Shown piece by piece: positions 19,626 to 29,569 of a stretch of 61,412 nucleotides of DNA (positions are counted from its first letter, which is position 1; the number at the start of each line of letters is the position of its first letter). This stretch comes from Pimelobacter sp. GTDB lineage: Bacteria > Actinomycetota > Actinomycetes > Propionibacteriales > Nocardioidaceae. The stretch covers positions 25,257 to 86,668 of the forward strand of contig NZZG01000154.1 of assembly GCA_002698575.1 (NCBI GenBank). Direction: 5' to 3'. A program made the translations under genes and the position numbers. The notes below the pieces were generated by a model, which did no database searches, was not told where the DNA came from, and worked only from the letters and a program-made list of their open reading frames with translations.

Positions 19626-20890
19626 CCTGGGCCGAGTCGCTCGCCCCGCTGCGCGAGCGCAACTTCCGCTTCTACTACGCCTCGCGCGTGGTCAACATGA
19701 TGGGCAACGCGATGGCCTCGGTGGCCCTGGCGTTCGCGGTCCTCAAGATCACCGACGACGACCCTGCCGCGCTCGGCTTCGTGCTCGCGGCCCACTCGAT
19801 CCCGATGGTGCTGCTGCTCCTGTGGGGCGGCGTGATCGCCGACCGGTTCCCGCGCAACGTCGTCATCCAGGTCTCCAACATCGCCTCGGCGATCACGCAG
19901 GGCCTGATCGCGGCGCTGGTCATCACCGGCCTCGCCGAGCTGTGGATGCTCGTGGCCCTCAGCGTCGTGCACGGCATCGTGTCGGCGGTCAGCTTCCCGG
20001 CGATGGCGAGCATCATGCCGCAGCTGGTGCCACGCGGTGAGCTCCAGCGCTCCAATGCCCTGATGTCCCTGGCGCGCTCGGCCCTGACCATCCTCGGCCC
20101 GACGCTCAGCGCGTTGCTCGTCGTCGGCGTCGGCCCCGGGTGGGCCCTGGCGGTCGACGCCTCCACGTGGCTGGTCTCGGCCGTGCTGCTCGGCTTCGTC
20201 GTCCTTCCCGAGCGAGCCCCCAAGGAGCAGGAGGCCGGCACCATCGCCGAGCTCCGCGAGGGCTGGACCTACTTCCGCCGTACGACGTGGTTGTGGGTGG
20301 TCGTGCTCGGCTTCGGCGTCCTCAACGCGATCCACATGGGCGCCTGGTTCACCCTCGGGCCGGCCCGCGCCAAGGACACGATCGGCGAGCAGGGCTGGGG
20401 TCTCGTGCTGTCGGCGGAGGCGATCGGGCTGCTCGTGATGACTCTCGTGATGCTGCGCGTGCCGTTGCAACGGCCCCTGCTCCACGGGATGCTCGGCATC
20501 TCACTGCTCGGCGTGCCGATCCTGATCCTCGGCGCCCACCCGCACCTGGCGATCCTGATGATCGCGACCTTCGTCGCCGGCGCCGGCACCGAGGTCTTCT
20601 CGATGGGCTGGAACCTCGCCATGCAGGAGCACGTGCCCGACGAGATGCTCTCGCGGGCCTACTCCTACGACGCCCTGGGCTCCTTCGTCGCCATCCCCGT
20701 CGGGCAGATCGCCTTCGGCCCGCTGGCTGTCGCGTTCGGCTTCACCGACGTGCTGATCGTCAGCGGGGTGGTCTACGTCGTGGTGTGCCTGCTGGTGCTG
20801 CTCTCCTCGTCGGTGCGTCGGCTGCCGCGCCTCGTCAGCACGGAGGTGGATGCCGGGGTCAGCACCACTTCTGCACCAGAGCCCGGATGA
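19622..20890 (+). CDS. MFS transporter (drug-efflux type)
   Basis: 422 aa with about 12 hydrophobic segments, ADRFPRN after TM2 (motif A-like) and SFPAMASIMPQLVPRGELQRSNALMS typical of the enterobactin-exporter/tetracycline-like MFS_3 group. Its ATG overlaps the ArsR stop. It is probably an exporter of a toxic small molecule induced by the partner regulator's ligand. The 3' end overlaps a convergent DUF1697 gene by 32 bp. Confidence 0.92.
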   Translation: MTWAESLAPLRERNFRFYYASRVVNMMGNAMASVALAFAVLKITDDDPAALGFVLAAHSIPMVLLLLWGGVIADRFPRNVVIQVSNIASAITQGLIAALVITGLAELWMLVALSVVHGIVSAVSFPAMASIMPQLVPRGELQRSNALMSLARSALTILGPTLSALLVVGVGPGWALAVDASTWLVSAVLLGFVVLPERAPKEQEAGTIAELREGWTYFRRTTWLWVVVLGFGVLNAIHMGAWFTLGPARAKDTIGEQGWGLVLSAEAIGLLVMTLVMLRVPLQRPLLHGMLGISLLGVPILILGAHPHLAILMIATFVAGAGTEVFSMGWNLAMQEHVPDEMLSRAYSYDALGSFVAIPVGQIAFGPLAVAFGFTDVLIVSGVVYVVVCLLVLLSSSVRRLPRLVSTEVDAGVSTTSAPEPG

Positions 20891-21386
20891 CGGTCGCGTT
20901 GCGGTTGGTGGCGACGCCGATCTGCTTCTCGACCGGCTTGAGCAGGGTCGCGTCGAGGTAGCCACCGTCGAGCAGCAGGTGCACGGCTCGCGTCGAGAGC
21001 CGCACCCGCTCCTGATCGGTCGAGAGCGCCTCGAGGTCGTCGCGCACCGTGGCCGTCGGCTCCTCCTTCAGGAGCCAGACGTAGTGCTTGCCCTCGTGGC
21101 CGTCGCCGAAGCGGTCGGCGTCCGCAGCGACCTCGGCGAGCTCGTCCGCGCGGTAGACGATCGTCGGCACCGCGAAGCCACGGTCGGCCAGGTAGGCCTT
21201 CTCGAGGGCGGCCTCGATCCGTGCGCGGGACCTCATGGCCGTCTCGAGCCGCACGTTGCCGGTGTTGATGTGGGTGGCCACTCCCGAGCACCCCGCCCCC
21301 TCGGTCGCGGCCACGATCGCCTCCTTCGGGAACTTCCGAGTGGCACCGAGGTTGATCGCCCGCAGGAAACCGACGTACGTCGTCAT
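20859..21386 (-). CDS. DUF1697 family protein
   Basis: 175 aa. The typical opening MTTYVGFLRAINLGATRK and the HINTGNVRLE strand define this family of unknown function (related structures have a ferredoxin-like fold). It is monocistronic and read opposite to the flanking transporter operons. Confidence 0.9.
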   Translation of the reverse strand: MTTYVGFLRAINLGATRKFPKEAIVAATEGAGCSGVATHINTGNVRLETAMRSRARIEAALEKAYLADRGFAVPTIVYRADELAEVAADADRFGDGHEGKHYVWLLKEEPTATVRDDLEALSTDQERVRLSTRAVHLLLDGGYLDATLLKPVEKQIGVATNRNATVIRALVQKWC

Positions 21387-21432
21387 GGCTCGCATCGTGC
21401 CACCTCGACCTGTGACCCGGCCCACGTGGATA

Positions 21433-21451
21433 TGCATAGGTTTCCTATGTA
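21433..21451. promoter_or_regulatory. Palindromic operator of the MarR-MFS pair
   Basis: TGCATAGG-TTT-CCTATGTA (21433-21451) is an inverted repeat with 7 of 8 paired bases. Its centre lies about 21 bp before the GTG at 21463. The spacing puts it over the probable -10 and start site, the usual position for a MarR repressor dimer. Confidence 0.5.
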
Positions 21452-21462
21452 AAGTCGATGAG

Positions 21463-21897
21463 GTGCAGGACCCCGTCGAGCTCAGCAGCGACCTCGTGAC
21501 GTACGCCGCGCGCCTGGTGCGTGCCGTGCGACGCGAGCACCACCTCCCGGCCGGCGTCCGCATCCTGTCGCTCCTCGACGAGCACGGCGCGCTCGGCGTG
21601 AGCGCCCTCGCGGAGGTCGACCGGTCGTCGCAGCCGAGCATGTCCACCGCGGTGCGGGACCTGGCCGCGCGGGGCTGGGTCAGCAAGGGTGCCCACCCGA
21701 CCGACGCACGCAGCAGCGTCGCGACGCTCACCGCAGCGGGCCGCGCCGAGCTCGCGCGCGTCCGCCGGCTCAACGGCGAGGCGATCGCGGCGCGACTCGC
21801 CGCCCACCCCCGCCACACGCCCGAGGACCTCGCGGTGGCGGTCGCCGTGCTGCGCGACCTCCTCGACACCGACGACACCGAGAGAAGGAGCCTGTGA
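21463..21897 (+). CDS. MarR-family regulator
   Basis: 144 aa with the winged-helix sequence RILSLLDEHGALGVSALAEVDRSSQPSMSTAVRDLAARGWVSKGAHPTDARSS, matching MarR helices and the DxRxS wing. GTG 21463 is the only reasonable start, and no ribosome binding site precedes it, so the transcript may be leaderless. It is coupled to the downstream MFS gene by GTGA (21894-21897) and is probably its repressor. Confidence 0.88.
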   Translation: MQDPVELSSDLVTYAARLVRAVRREHHLPAGVRILSLLDEHGALGVSALAEVDRSSQPSMSTAVRDLAARGWVSKGAHPTDARSSVATLTAAGRAELARVRRLNGEAIAARLAAHPRHTPEDLAVAVAVLRDLLDTDDTERRSL

Positions 21898-23210
21898 CCC
21901 AGCTCGACCACACCACCGACCCGTCCACGACCACCAAGACGCCCGGCCCGCCCGGCCCGACCAGCCCGACCGGCCCGACAGGCCAGGCGTCAGGGTCGTC
22001 GATCCTCCGGCAGCCACGAGCCGTGTGGGCCGTCGCGTTCGCGTGCGTCATCGCTTTCATGGGCATCGGGCTCGTCGACCCGATCCTCAAGGACATCGCG
22101 GCCAAGCTGGACGCGACGCCGAGCCAGGTGTCGTTGATGTTCAGCGGCTACATGCTCGTGATGGGGGTGGCGATGCTCGTGACCGGCGTCGTCTCGAGCC
22201 GCATCGGTGCCAAGCGCACGCTGCTGGCCGGGCTCGCGCTCATCGTCGTCTTCGCCGGCCTGGCCGGCGCCTCGGGCTCGGTCGAGCAGATCGTCGCGTT
22301 CCGCGGCGGGTGGGGCCTGGGCAACGCGCTCTTCGTCGCGACCGCGCTGGCCACCATCGTCCAGGCGTCGGCAGGCTCCACCAAGCAGGCGGTCATCCTC
22401 TTCGAGGCCGCCCTGGGCATCGGGATCGCCTCGGGCCCGCTGCTCGGCGGACTGCTGGGCAACCAGAGCTGGCGGGCGCCGTTCTTCGGCGTCTCGGTGC
22501 TGATGACGATCGCGCTGGTCGCCACAACCGTGCTCCTGCCCTCCACGCCCCCCGGCGGTCGCCGCACCTCCCTGGCCGACCCGTTCCGAGCGCTGCGGCA
22601 CCCGGCCCTGCTGCTGCTCGGCGTCACCGCGATCTTCTACAACATCGGCTTCTTCACGATCCTCGCCGCCGGCCCCTTCGCCCTGCCGGACGCCGGCATC
22701 CTCCAGATCGGCTGGGTCTTCTTCGGCTGGGGCCTGCTCCTCGCCTTCACGTCGGTCTTCGTGGCGCCGCTCGTGCAGCGGTGGCTGGGCACCGTGCCGG
22801 CGATCATCGCGATGCTGGCGCTGTTCATGCTCGACCAGCTCGTGATGGCGACCTTCACCTCGCACGCACCGGTGGTCATCACCGGGATCGTGCTCTCGGG
22901 CGCGTTCATCGGCATCAACAACACCCTGGTCACCGAGGCGGTGATGGGCGCGGCCCCGGTCGAGCGCCCGGTCGCGTCGGCGGCGTACTCGTTCCTCCGC
23001 TTCACCGGCGGCGCCATCGGTCCGTTCGCGGCGCTCAAGCTGGGCGAGAGCCTGAACCCGCACGCGCCGTTCGTCTTCGGGGCCGCGGCCCTCGCCGTCG
23101 GTGTCGTGGTCCTCACCGCCGGACGCCGACTCGTCGTCGGCAGCACCGAGCACGCCGCGGCCGGCACCCGCGACGAGGCCGAGGCCGTGGTGGTCGGGGA
23201 CCAGGCCTGA
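21894..23210 (+). CDS. MFS transporter
   Basis: 438 aa with about 12 membrane segments after a 35-residue cytosolic lead of collagen-like Gly-Pro triplets (PGPPGPTSPTGPTG). Motif-A sequence SRIGAKRTLLAG follows TM2, and RGGWGLGNAL and EAALGIGIASGPLLGGLLG match the DHA1 drug-efflux group. The GTG start overlaps the MarR stop. It is an efflux pump of unknown substrate. Confidence 0.92.
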   Translation: MTQLDHTTDPSTTTKTPGPPGPTSPTGPTGQASGSSILRQPRAVWAVAFACVIAFMGIGLVDPILKDIAAKLDATPSQVSLMFSGYMLVMGVAMLVTGVVSSRIGAKRTLLAGLALIVVFAGLAGASGSVEQIVAFRGGWGLGNALFVATALATIVQASAGSTKQAVILFEAALGIGIASGPLLGGLLGNQSWRAPFFGVSVLMTIALVATTVLLPSTPPGGRRTSLADPFRALRHPALLLLGVTAIFYNIGFFTILAAGPFALPDAGILQIGWVFFGWGLLLAFTSVFVAPLVQRWLGTVPAIIAMLALFMLDQLVMATFTSHAPVVITGIVLSGAFIGINNTLVTEAVMGAAPVERPVASAAYSFLRFTGGAIGPFAALKLGESLNPHAPFVFGAAALAVGVVVLTAGRRLVVGSTEHAAAGTRDEAEAVVVGDQA

Positions 23211-23270
23211 GCCCGTCTGGCCTGCCTGTGAGCGGCCTCTGAGCTGTCTCGCAGCCGCCCCGGCAGACCG

Positions 23271-23339
23271 TCAGCGCAGGTCGCGGTCGAACCACTCCAG
23301 CACGCGCAGGGACGCGATGGTCTCGGGGGTCAGCGGCAC
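23271..23339 (-). pseudogene. Possible C-terminal gene remnant
   Basis: A 22-residue reading frame with coherent residues (PLTPETIASLRVLEWFDRDL) that looks like the end of an alpha/beta hydrolase or similar protein, with nothing recognisable upstream because hppD ends at 23374. It has no ribosome binding site. It could equally be a chance frame. Confidence 0.25.
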
Positions 23340-23373
23340 GGCCCGATCGTGCCACGCACGCGACCCCGGAGGC

Positions 23374-24630
<1,257 letters not shown>

Positions 24631-24648
24631 TCACTGAGGGAGGCCGTC

Positions 24649-25116
24649 GTGGACGACGTGGACCGCAAGCTGATCAGTCTGTTCGCCGCCGAGCCGCGCG
24701 TCGGTGTCCTGGAGGCGTCCCGCCGGCTCGGCGTGGCCCGCGGCACCGTGCAGGCTCGCCTCGACAAGCTCGGCTCCTCGGGAGTGATCACCGGGTGGGG
24801 ACCCGATCTCTCGCCCGAGGCCCTCGGCTTCGGCGTGACCGCCTTCCTGACCCTGGAGATCAGCCAGTCCGCCGGCCACGAGCGCGTCGCCGACCAGCTC
24901 GCCGGCATCCCCGAGGTGCTCGAGGCCTACACGATCACCGGGGCGGGCGACCTGTGGTGCCGCGTCGTCTCGCGCTCCAACGCTGACCTGCAGCGGGTCA
25001 TCGACACCGTGCTGGCGATCGAGGGCGTCCAACGGGCCTCCACGGTGATGGCGCTGGCCACGCAGGTGCCGTTCCGGGTGCTGCCGCTGCTCGAGGCCTC
25101 CACCGCCACGCCCTGA
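24649..25116 (+). CDS. Lrp/AsnC-family transcriptional regulator
   Basis: 155 aa. The N-terminal helix-turn-helix reads DRKLISLFAAEPRVGVLEASRRLGVARGTVQARLDKL, followed by a RAM ligand-binding fold (AYTITGAGDLWCRVVSRS). GTG 24649 has GAGGGAGG 5 bp upstream. It sits head-to-head with hppD and probably senses an aromatic amino acid or its keto acid to control tyrosine breakdown, which is inference from position. Confidence 0.92.
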   Translation: MDDVDRKLISLFAAEPRVGVLEASRRLGVARGTVQARLDKLGSSGVITGWGPDLSPEALGFGVTAFLTLEISQSAGHERVADQLAGIPEVLEAYTITGAGDLWCRVVSRSNADLQRVIDTVLAIEGVQRASTVMALATQVPFRVLPLLEASTATP

Positions 25117-25145
25117 GCCGAGGGACCCCGTGCCACGATCAGGCC

Positions 25146-25331
25146 ATGGTCCTCGGCATCGTCGTCGCTCTCGGAGTCGTCATCGTCGGCTTCTACCTGC
25201 TCCTCTACCTCCGCCACGGACCGCACGACCGGACGCGTGAGCAGCGGCGTCACGACCGCACGGCCGAGCGCCTGGAGAGGCGCTTCCAGGAGCGGCAGCG
25301 CGACGAGGACCGCCCGCCCACCCACGAGTGA
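25146..25331 (+). CDS. Small single-pass membrane protein
   Basis: 61 aa: one N-terminal membrane helix (VLGIVVALGVVIVGFYLLLYL) and a strongly charged Arg/Glu/His-rich cytosolic tail. It starts 29 bp after the Lrp gene. No family is recognised, and it could be missed by gene callers. Confidence 0.6.
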   Translation: MVLGIVVALGVVIVGFYLLLYLRHGPHDRTREQRRHDRTAERLERRFQERQRDEDRPPTHE

Positions 25332-25381
25332 TCTGCCGGTTCGGGGTGTCATGACCCCGCGACCTGGGTAGGGCCCTGACC

Positions 25382-26389
25382 ATGACCGACGACCTGTTCG
25401 TGGACCCGGACGCGTTGCTGGCCGGCGCCGAGGTGGCTCGCCGACAGCACGCCCACCTCCAACGCACCTCCGACTACATCAGCGACGCCTGCAGCCAGTT
25501 CGGCGCCTTCTCGGGCGTGCTCAACCTGTTCGAGGGCCAGTACCGCGAGGCCGTCACGGCGGCCCAGGACGGCATGCGCGACTCGCGCACGGTGGCCGAC
25601 CGTCTCGAGGAGGCCACGCTCCTCACGCGCACGGAGTACCTCGACACCGACCGGGCGGTGTACGACGACTTCGCCAAGCGGTTCGACCACGTCGCCGGGC
25701 TCCCGCCGTACGTCGAGCCGGGGAGCGGCAACAGCGTGCCCGGCGGCCCCTACAGCGACCCGGTCCCGGACCCGGGCGACGTCGAGGGCCCGGGCTTCGA
25801 AGGCCTTCCGGGAGTCCCCGCAGGGGTCAGCGGCCCCGCGGGCCGCTTCCACGAGTCGCCCGACGGCGGAGACCTGCCCGGCATCGTCGACCCGCAGGCC
25901 GCCCTGGAGGACGAGATCCTCTCGCGGATCCGCGACCGGCAGGTGCGCGAGGAGTACCTCGCCCTGCGCGAGCAGGGAGTGCCCGCCGACGACGCCTACG
26001 TCCGCGCCAGCCAGCGCAGTCCCGACGACATCGCCTCCGACCACGTGCACGCCACGATCGAGTCCCGCGCCGAGGGCGCCTACGACCGCGCCTACGACGA
26101 GGCGATCGCTGCCGGACGCAGTCCGGAGGAGGCCCGCAGCGCCGCCTCCGACGCCGCGGCCCGGTCCCGGTCCGACGACTCGCGCGACCACCGGAACCGC
26201 ACCGACATCCTGGACGACGGACGGACCCTGCTCGACACCTACCAGGGCGTCCAGCAGGTCGTCGACAACGTGCAGGACATCGGGGAGGGCGTCGAGCAGC
26301 TCGACGAGACCCTCGAGGACATCGGCGACTACGACGACTTCGAGGACTCCACTCCCGACCGCTCCAGCCAGGAATGGGCCGGCCGATGA
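25382..26389 (+). CDS. WXG100-like helical protein with long acidic tail (type VII-type cassette, gene 1)
   Basis: 335 aa. Residues 1-100 form an ESX/WXG100-sized helical hairpin without the central Trp, ending in EYLDTD, which fits the YxxxD export signal. A Pro/Gly-rich linker (about 115-165) follows, then a charged helical C-terminal half rich in Arg, Asp and Ala. No toxin motif is seen. The next gene overlaps by 4 bp. It could be a type VII secreted effector or its scaffold, but no ESX core genes are in the window. Confidence 0.75.
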   Translation: MTDDLFVDPDALLAGAEVARRQHAHLQRTSDYISDACSQFGAFSGVLNLFEGQYREAVTAAQDGMRDSRTVADRLEEATLLTRTEYLDTDRAVYDDFAKRFDHVAGLPPYVEPGSGNSVPGGPYSDPVPDPGDVEGPGFEGLPGVPAGVSGPAGRFHESPDGGDLPGIVDPQAALEDEILSRIRDRQVREEYLALREQGVPADDAYVRASQRSPDDIASDHVHATIESRAEGAYDRAYDEAIAAGRSPEEARSAASDAAARSRSDDSRDHRNRTDILDDGRTLLDTYQGVQQVVDNVQDIGEGVEQLDETLEDIGDYDDFEDSTPDRSSQEWAGR

Positions 26390-27135
26390 GCGCGATCTAC
26401 GAGATGTACGACGCCGGTTCGGCGGTCTCGGGCGGCCGCCCCGACGGCGGCATGGGCGAGTACATCGAGGGGCTCAAGGACGACTGCGGCTTCATCATCC
26501 CCAAGATCGACTGGGCCGTGGAGAAGCTCACCGGGTGGAGCCTGCTGGAGGCGCTGCTGGTGAAGATCGCCGGTGACTTCAACGCCCTCGCCTCCATGCA
26601 GCTCGCCTGGGGCCAGGTCGGTCTGGCGCTGGGCGCGACCGGCGACAACTACGACTCGCTCGCCGGCCAGCTGCCCGGCGTGTGGGAGGGCGAGGGCGCG
26701 CGGAGCGCCCGGAGCCGGCTGACGAGCGTGGCCGGCATGCACGCCGACCAGCAGGAGGCCTGCTCCCACCTGCAGGACCAGCTCGGTCACGTGCTGGAGG
26801 TCGCGCAGGCGACCGCGGAGGTGGTCGCCGCGGCGATCAGCTTCATCGACGACGTCATCCAGGAGATCCTGCTCGACGCGGCCATCCCCGTGGTGGGGTG
26901 GGCCAAGGGCGCCTTCAGCGCCCCGGGGAAGGCCAAGAAGGTGATCGACCTGATCCACCGAGGCCTGGAGGCGATCGAGAAGTTCACCGCCGCCTGCCGC
27001 GCGGTGGTGACGGTGCTCAAGTACGTCAACGCCGGGCTCAGCGTGCTCAGCACGACGCTCGACTTCGGCAACGTCGTGGCCAGCGGCAGCGCCGGCAGCC
27101 ACCTCGACGAGACGGCCGACCGCGGCTTCGGCTGA
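26386..27135 (+). CDS. WXG-motif protein (type VII-type cassette, gene 2)
   Basis: 249 aa. ATG 26386 overlaps the preceding stop (ATGA). A WEG (W-x-G) turn occurs in LPGVWEGEGARSA near residue 104, between helices, as in WXG100 proteins. A long hydrophobic helix with EVVAAAISFIDDVIQEILLDAAIPVVG and a basic helix follow. It resembles actinobacterial WXG100-family T7SS targets of 200-300 aa. Pairing with gene 1 as a secretion dimer is inferred. Confidence 0.78.
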   Translation: MSAIYEMYDAGSAVSGGRPDGGMGEYIEGLKDDCGFIIPKIDWAVEKLTGWSLLEALLVKIAGDFNALASMQLAWGQVGLALGATGDNYDSLAGQLPGVWEGEGARSARSRLTSVAGMHADQQEACSHLQDQLGHVLEVAQATAEVVAAAISFIDDVIQEILLDAAIPVVGWAKGAFSAPGKAKKVIDLIHRGLEAIEKFTAACRAVVTVLKYVNAGLSVLSTTLDFGNVVASGSAGSHLDETADRGFG

Positions 27136-27184
27136 GCCGTCGCGACCAGGCCGTCACCCCCACCACCGATCCGGAGAGATGCCC

Positions 27185-27586
27185 GTGCCCCAGGACCCCC
27201 GACTCGCGGCAGCAGCCGCCCAGGCCCGCGAGCAGAGCGCGGCAGCCGTGTCGTCGCTGCGCTCGATGGCCGCCGAGATCCGCCGCGAGCAGGCGGCGTT
27301 CCGGCGCGAGCGCCAGCAGCGCGCCACCGACCGTGCCGAGCAGGCCCGCGGTGGCGAGCTCGGCCCGGACATGCAGCAGGTCCAGCGTCGGGTCGACGCC
27401 GGCGCCACGACCTGGGACGACGTCCTCCAAGGCCGGGACGAGCACCCGTCGGCGGCACGCGTGCGCGAGACCGTGCAGCGCAACCTGACGACGTTGGGCG
27501 AGCAGCTGCGCGTCGACCCCGAGTTCGTCGAGGCCGACGAGGCAGCGCAGGAGACCGAGGAGCGGATCCGGCGCGAGTCCCGCTGA
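27185..27586 (+). CDS. Small charged helical protein (type VII-type cassette, gene 3)
   Basis: 133 aa, almost entirely helical with Arg/Glu/Gln-rich coiled-coil periods. GTG 27185 has GGAGAG 6 bp upstream; an ATG at 27179 lies too close to that site. It is probably co-transcribed with the two WXG-type genes and could act as a chaperone or immunity partner. The family is not recognised. Confidence 0.7.
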   Translation: MPQDPRLAAAAAQAREQSAAAVSSLRSMAAEIRREQAAFRRERQQRATDRAEQARGGELGPDMQQVQRRVDAGATTWDDVLQGRDEHPSAARVRETVQRNLTTLGEQLRVDPEFVEADEAAQETEERIRRESR

Positions 27587-27621
27587 GCCCGGTGCCCGGA
27601 CCTCGGTCCGGCTCAGCTCGC

Positions 27622-28215
27622 TCAGGCCGGGTCGCGGAGCAGGCGACGCACCACGCGTCGGCGCAGGGTGGGCGAGGCGACGACCTCGTAGCCGGCCTCG
27701 ACGAAGACCTGCACCAGCCCGACCGACGCCTCGTCCCAGATGACGCGCTTGCCCGGCGCCGGCTCGATCGGGTAGCCCTCCAGCACCCGGGCGCCGACCT
27801 GCTCGCCGTACTCGACCGTGGCGCAGGCCAGCTCATAGGTCAGCCCCGCCTGACGGAACCCCTTGCGCACGACGAAGCAGGTCACCGACCACACGCCCTC
27901 GAGGTCCGGGTCCATCCGCATCCAGGCCTGCTTGCGGCTCCACAGACGCGGGTAGTTCTCCCGCGGCTCGACCGCCGCCCAGCCGGCCGGCTGACCGTCG
28001 ACGTAGCCGATCAGGCCGGACGTCGGCCCGGCCGTGCCGCAGGCGGTCTGCTCGATCAGCGCGGTGTCGCGCTGCTCCTGGGTGGTGTCGCGCCAGATCC
28101 AGCCGGCGACCTTCATCGCCTGGCAACGGCACTTGTGGGCGCCCCCGGTGGCGAAGACCGACTCCACGTCCTCGGGCGTCGCCTGGTTGGCCGGACGCCA
28201 GGAGAACTCGGACAT
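27622..28215 (-). CDS. GNAT-family N-acetyltransferase
   Basis: 197 aa. The acetyl-CoA fold core is readable: LIGYVDGQPAGWAAVEPRENY, VTCFVVRKGFRQAGLTYELA (the R/QxxG/A-type pyrophosphate loop) and a C-terminal beta strand GYEVVASPTLRRRVV. The substrate is unknown. Three cysteines lie in the N-terminal third (KCRCQ). Confidence 0.87.
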   Translation of the reverse strand: MSEFSWRPANQATPEDVESVFATGGAHKCRCQAMKVAGWIWRDTTQEQRDTALIEQTACGTAGPTSGLIGYVDGQPAGWAAVEPRENYPRLWSRKQAWMRMDPDLEGVWSVTCFVVRKGFRQAGLTYELACATVEYGEQVGARVLEGYPIEPAPGKRVIWDEASVGLVQVFVEAGYEVVASPTLRRRVVRRLLRDPA

Positions 28216-28252
28216 GCGGTGATGCTACTGGCGCTGGCGCACCACGGCTCGG

Positions 28253-28774
28253 CTACGCGAAGATCATGCAGGACGACGTGGCGTGGGCGACCAGCCTGCC
28301 CGCCTCGTCGCGCAGCTCTGCCTGGGCGAGCGCCGTACGGCGTCCGCGCTGGAGCACCGTGCCCTCGCAGCGCAGCAGGCCGGAGTCGAGGGTGACCGCG
28401 CGCAGGAACTTCGTGGTCAGGTCCAGCGAGGTGTAGCCCTCCCCCACCGCGAGCGTCGAGTGGACCGAGCAGCCGGCGGCGGTGTCGAGCAGCGTGGCGA
28501 TCATCCCGCCGTGCATGCCGCCGAGCGGGTTGTAGTGGAACTCCTGGGCGCGCATCTCGACCACGACGCGACCCTCCTCTGCGGTGAAGCCGCAGACGTC
28601 GATCGTGTCCATCACCGGCGGGCGGGGCATCAGGCCCTGCTCGATGGAGCGCAGCTGCTCGAGACCGGTCATCGCGGTCAACGCGGTGAGGTCGCCCTGA
28701 CCCGGCCGCTGCCACGTGACGGTCCGGCTGGCGGTGGCGAACGGGTGCGTCTCGGCGGGCTGGGGCTGTGTCAT
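28253..28774 (-). CDS. PaaI-family thioesterase (hotdog fold)
   Basis: 173 aa. The hotdog core has NPLGGMHGGMIATLLDTAAGCSVHS (catalytic region HGG, with Asp as nucleophile or base) followed by LTTKFLRAVTLDSG. It hydrolyses acyl-CoA esters, type unknown. ATG 28774 is chosen over a TTG at 28810 because that TTGACA is better read as the -35 box. Confidence 0.9.
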   Translation of the reverse strand: MTQPQPAETHPFATASRTVTWQRPGQGDLTALTAMTGLEQLRSIEQGLMPRPPVMDTIDVCGFTAEEGRVVVEMRAQEFHYNPLGGMHGGMIATLLDTAAGCSVHSTLAVGEGYTSLDLTTKFLRAVTLDSGLLRCEGTVLQRGRRTALAQAELRDEAGRLVAHATSSCMIFA

Positions 28775-28784
28775 GGACTCAGCA

Positions 28785-28838
28785 TCGGTGCGCTCGGCTG
28801 GGTCTGTCAATGAGACTCAGGGTGGCTATCCTGTGAAG
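28785..28838. promoter_or_regulatory. Overlapping divergent promoters of the thioesterase and HxlR genes
   Basis: Minus strand: TTGACA (28810-28805), then GATGCT about 18 bp later, with the ATG at 28774 close behind. Plus strand: TATCCT (28827-28832) ends 6 bp before the ATG at 28839, so the regulator mRNA would be leaderless. One bound regulator could block both promoters. Confidence 0.45.
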
Positions 28839-29321
28839 ATGCCCACGTCCCGCCCGCCCGCGATGGCCTACTCCACCGAGAACTGCACGGTCGGCCGCAC
28901 CATGGCGATCCTCGGCGAGCGATCCACGTTCATGGTGCTGCGCGACGTGTGCAACGGCATCCGGCGCTTCGACGACATGCGGCGCCACAGCGGCATCCCC
29001 CGCCAGGTCCTCAGCAACCGGCTCAGCCTGCTCGTCGAGCACGACGTCCTGCACCGGGTCCCCTACCGGGACCCGGGCGAGCGCGAGCGGCACGAGTACC
29101 GCCTCACGCCCAAGGGCTTCGACCTCTACCCGGTGCTCGTTGCCATCGCCTCGTGGGGCGACCGCTACCTCGCCGACCCCGAGGGACCTCCCGTGGAGTT
29201 CGCCCACCGCGACTGCGGGGCCGTGGTCCACGTCGAGGTGGTGTGCGACGTGGGTCACCGGGTCGACGACGTACGGCGGATCGCCCCGCAGCCGGGGCCG
29301 GGCGTCAAGCCGGCCTCCTGA
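28839..29321 (+). CDS. HxlR-family transcriptional regulator
   Basis: 160 aa. The winged helix is canonical for HxlR: NCTVGRTMAILGERSTFMVLRDV, FDDMRRHSGIPRQVLSNRLSLLVEHDVLHRVPYRD and YRLTPKGFDLYPVL. A C-terminal HRDCGAVVHVEVVC segment adds two cysteines that might sense redox or metal. It is divergent from the thioesterase gene and is its likely regulator. Confidence 0.92.
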   Translation: MPTSRPPAMAYSTENCTVGRTMAILGERSTFMVLRDVCNGIRRFDDMRRHSGIPRQVLSNRLSLLVEHDVLHRVPYRDPGERERHEYRLTPKGFDLYPVLVAIASWGDRYLADPEGPPVEFAHRDCGAVVHVEVVCDVGHRVDDVRRIAPQPGPGVKPAS

Positions 29322-29332
29322 CCGGTCGCCCG

Positions 29333-29569
29333 TCAGTCCTCCGGGAGGGCGGCGAAGGTGGCCTTGGTCGCCCGGTACCACCCCATCGACCGCTTCGGGT
29401 GCCGCCAACGCGACTTCATCTCGTCGCGCGCCTCCTGGTGGGTGGCGTCGCCGGCCTTCTCGGCCTCCTTCAGGTGGCGGTCCTGGGCGTTGATCACGTC
29501 GTCGGCGCTCTCGCCGCGGTGCTCGAGGTCGCAGGGTCCGCCGAGCTGGCGGCAGGACATGGTCTTCAT
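29333..29569 (-). CDS. DUF1059 family small protein
   Basis: 78 aa, opening with MKTMSCRQLGGPCDLEHRGESADDVI, the family's conserved two-cysteine block plus His. ATG 29569 has AAGGAG 6 bp upstream. Function is unknown. It follows an ECF sigma gene on the same strand with 82 bp between and may belong to that factor's regulon. Confidence 0.88.
   Translation of the reverse strand: MKTMSCRQLGGPCDLEHRGESADDVINAQDRHLKEAEKAGDATHQEARDEMKSRWRHPKRSMGWYRATKATFAALPED

Noticed and set aside
28775..28810. Longer thioesterase start at TTG 28810
   Set aside because: The TTGACA there is better explained as a -35 box, and ATG 28774 gives the normal length.
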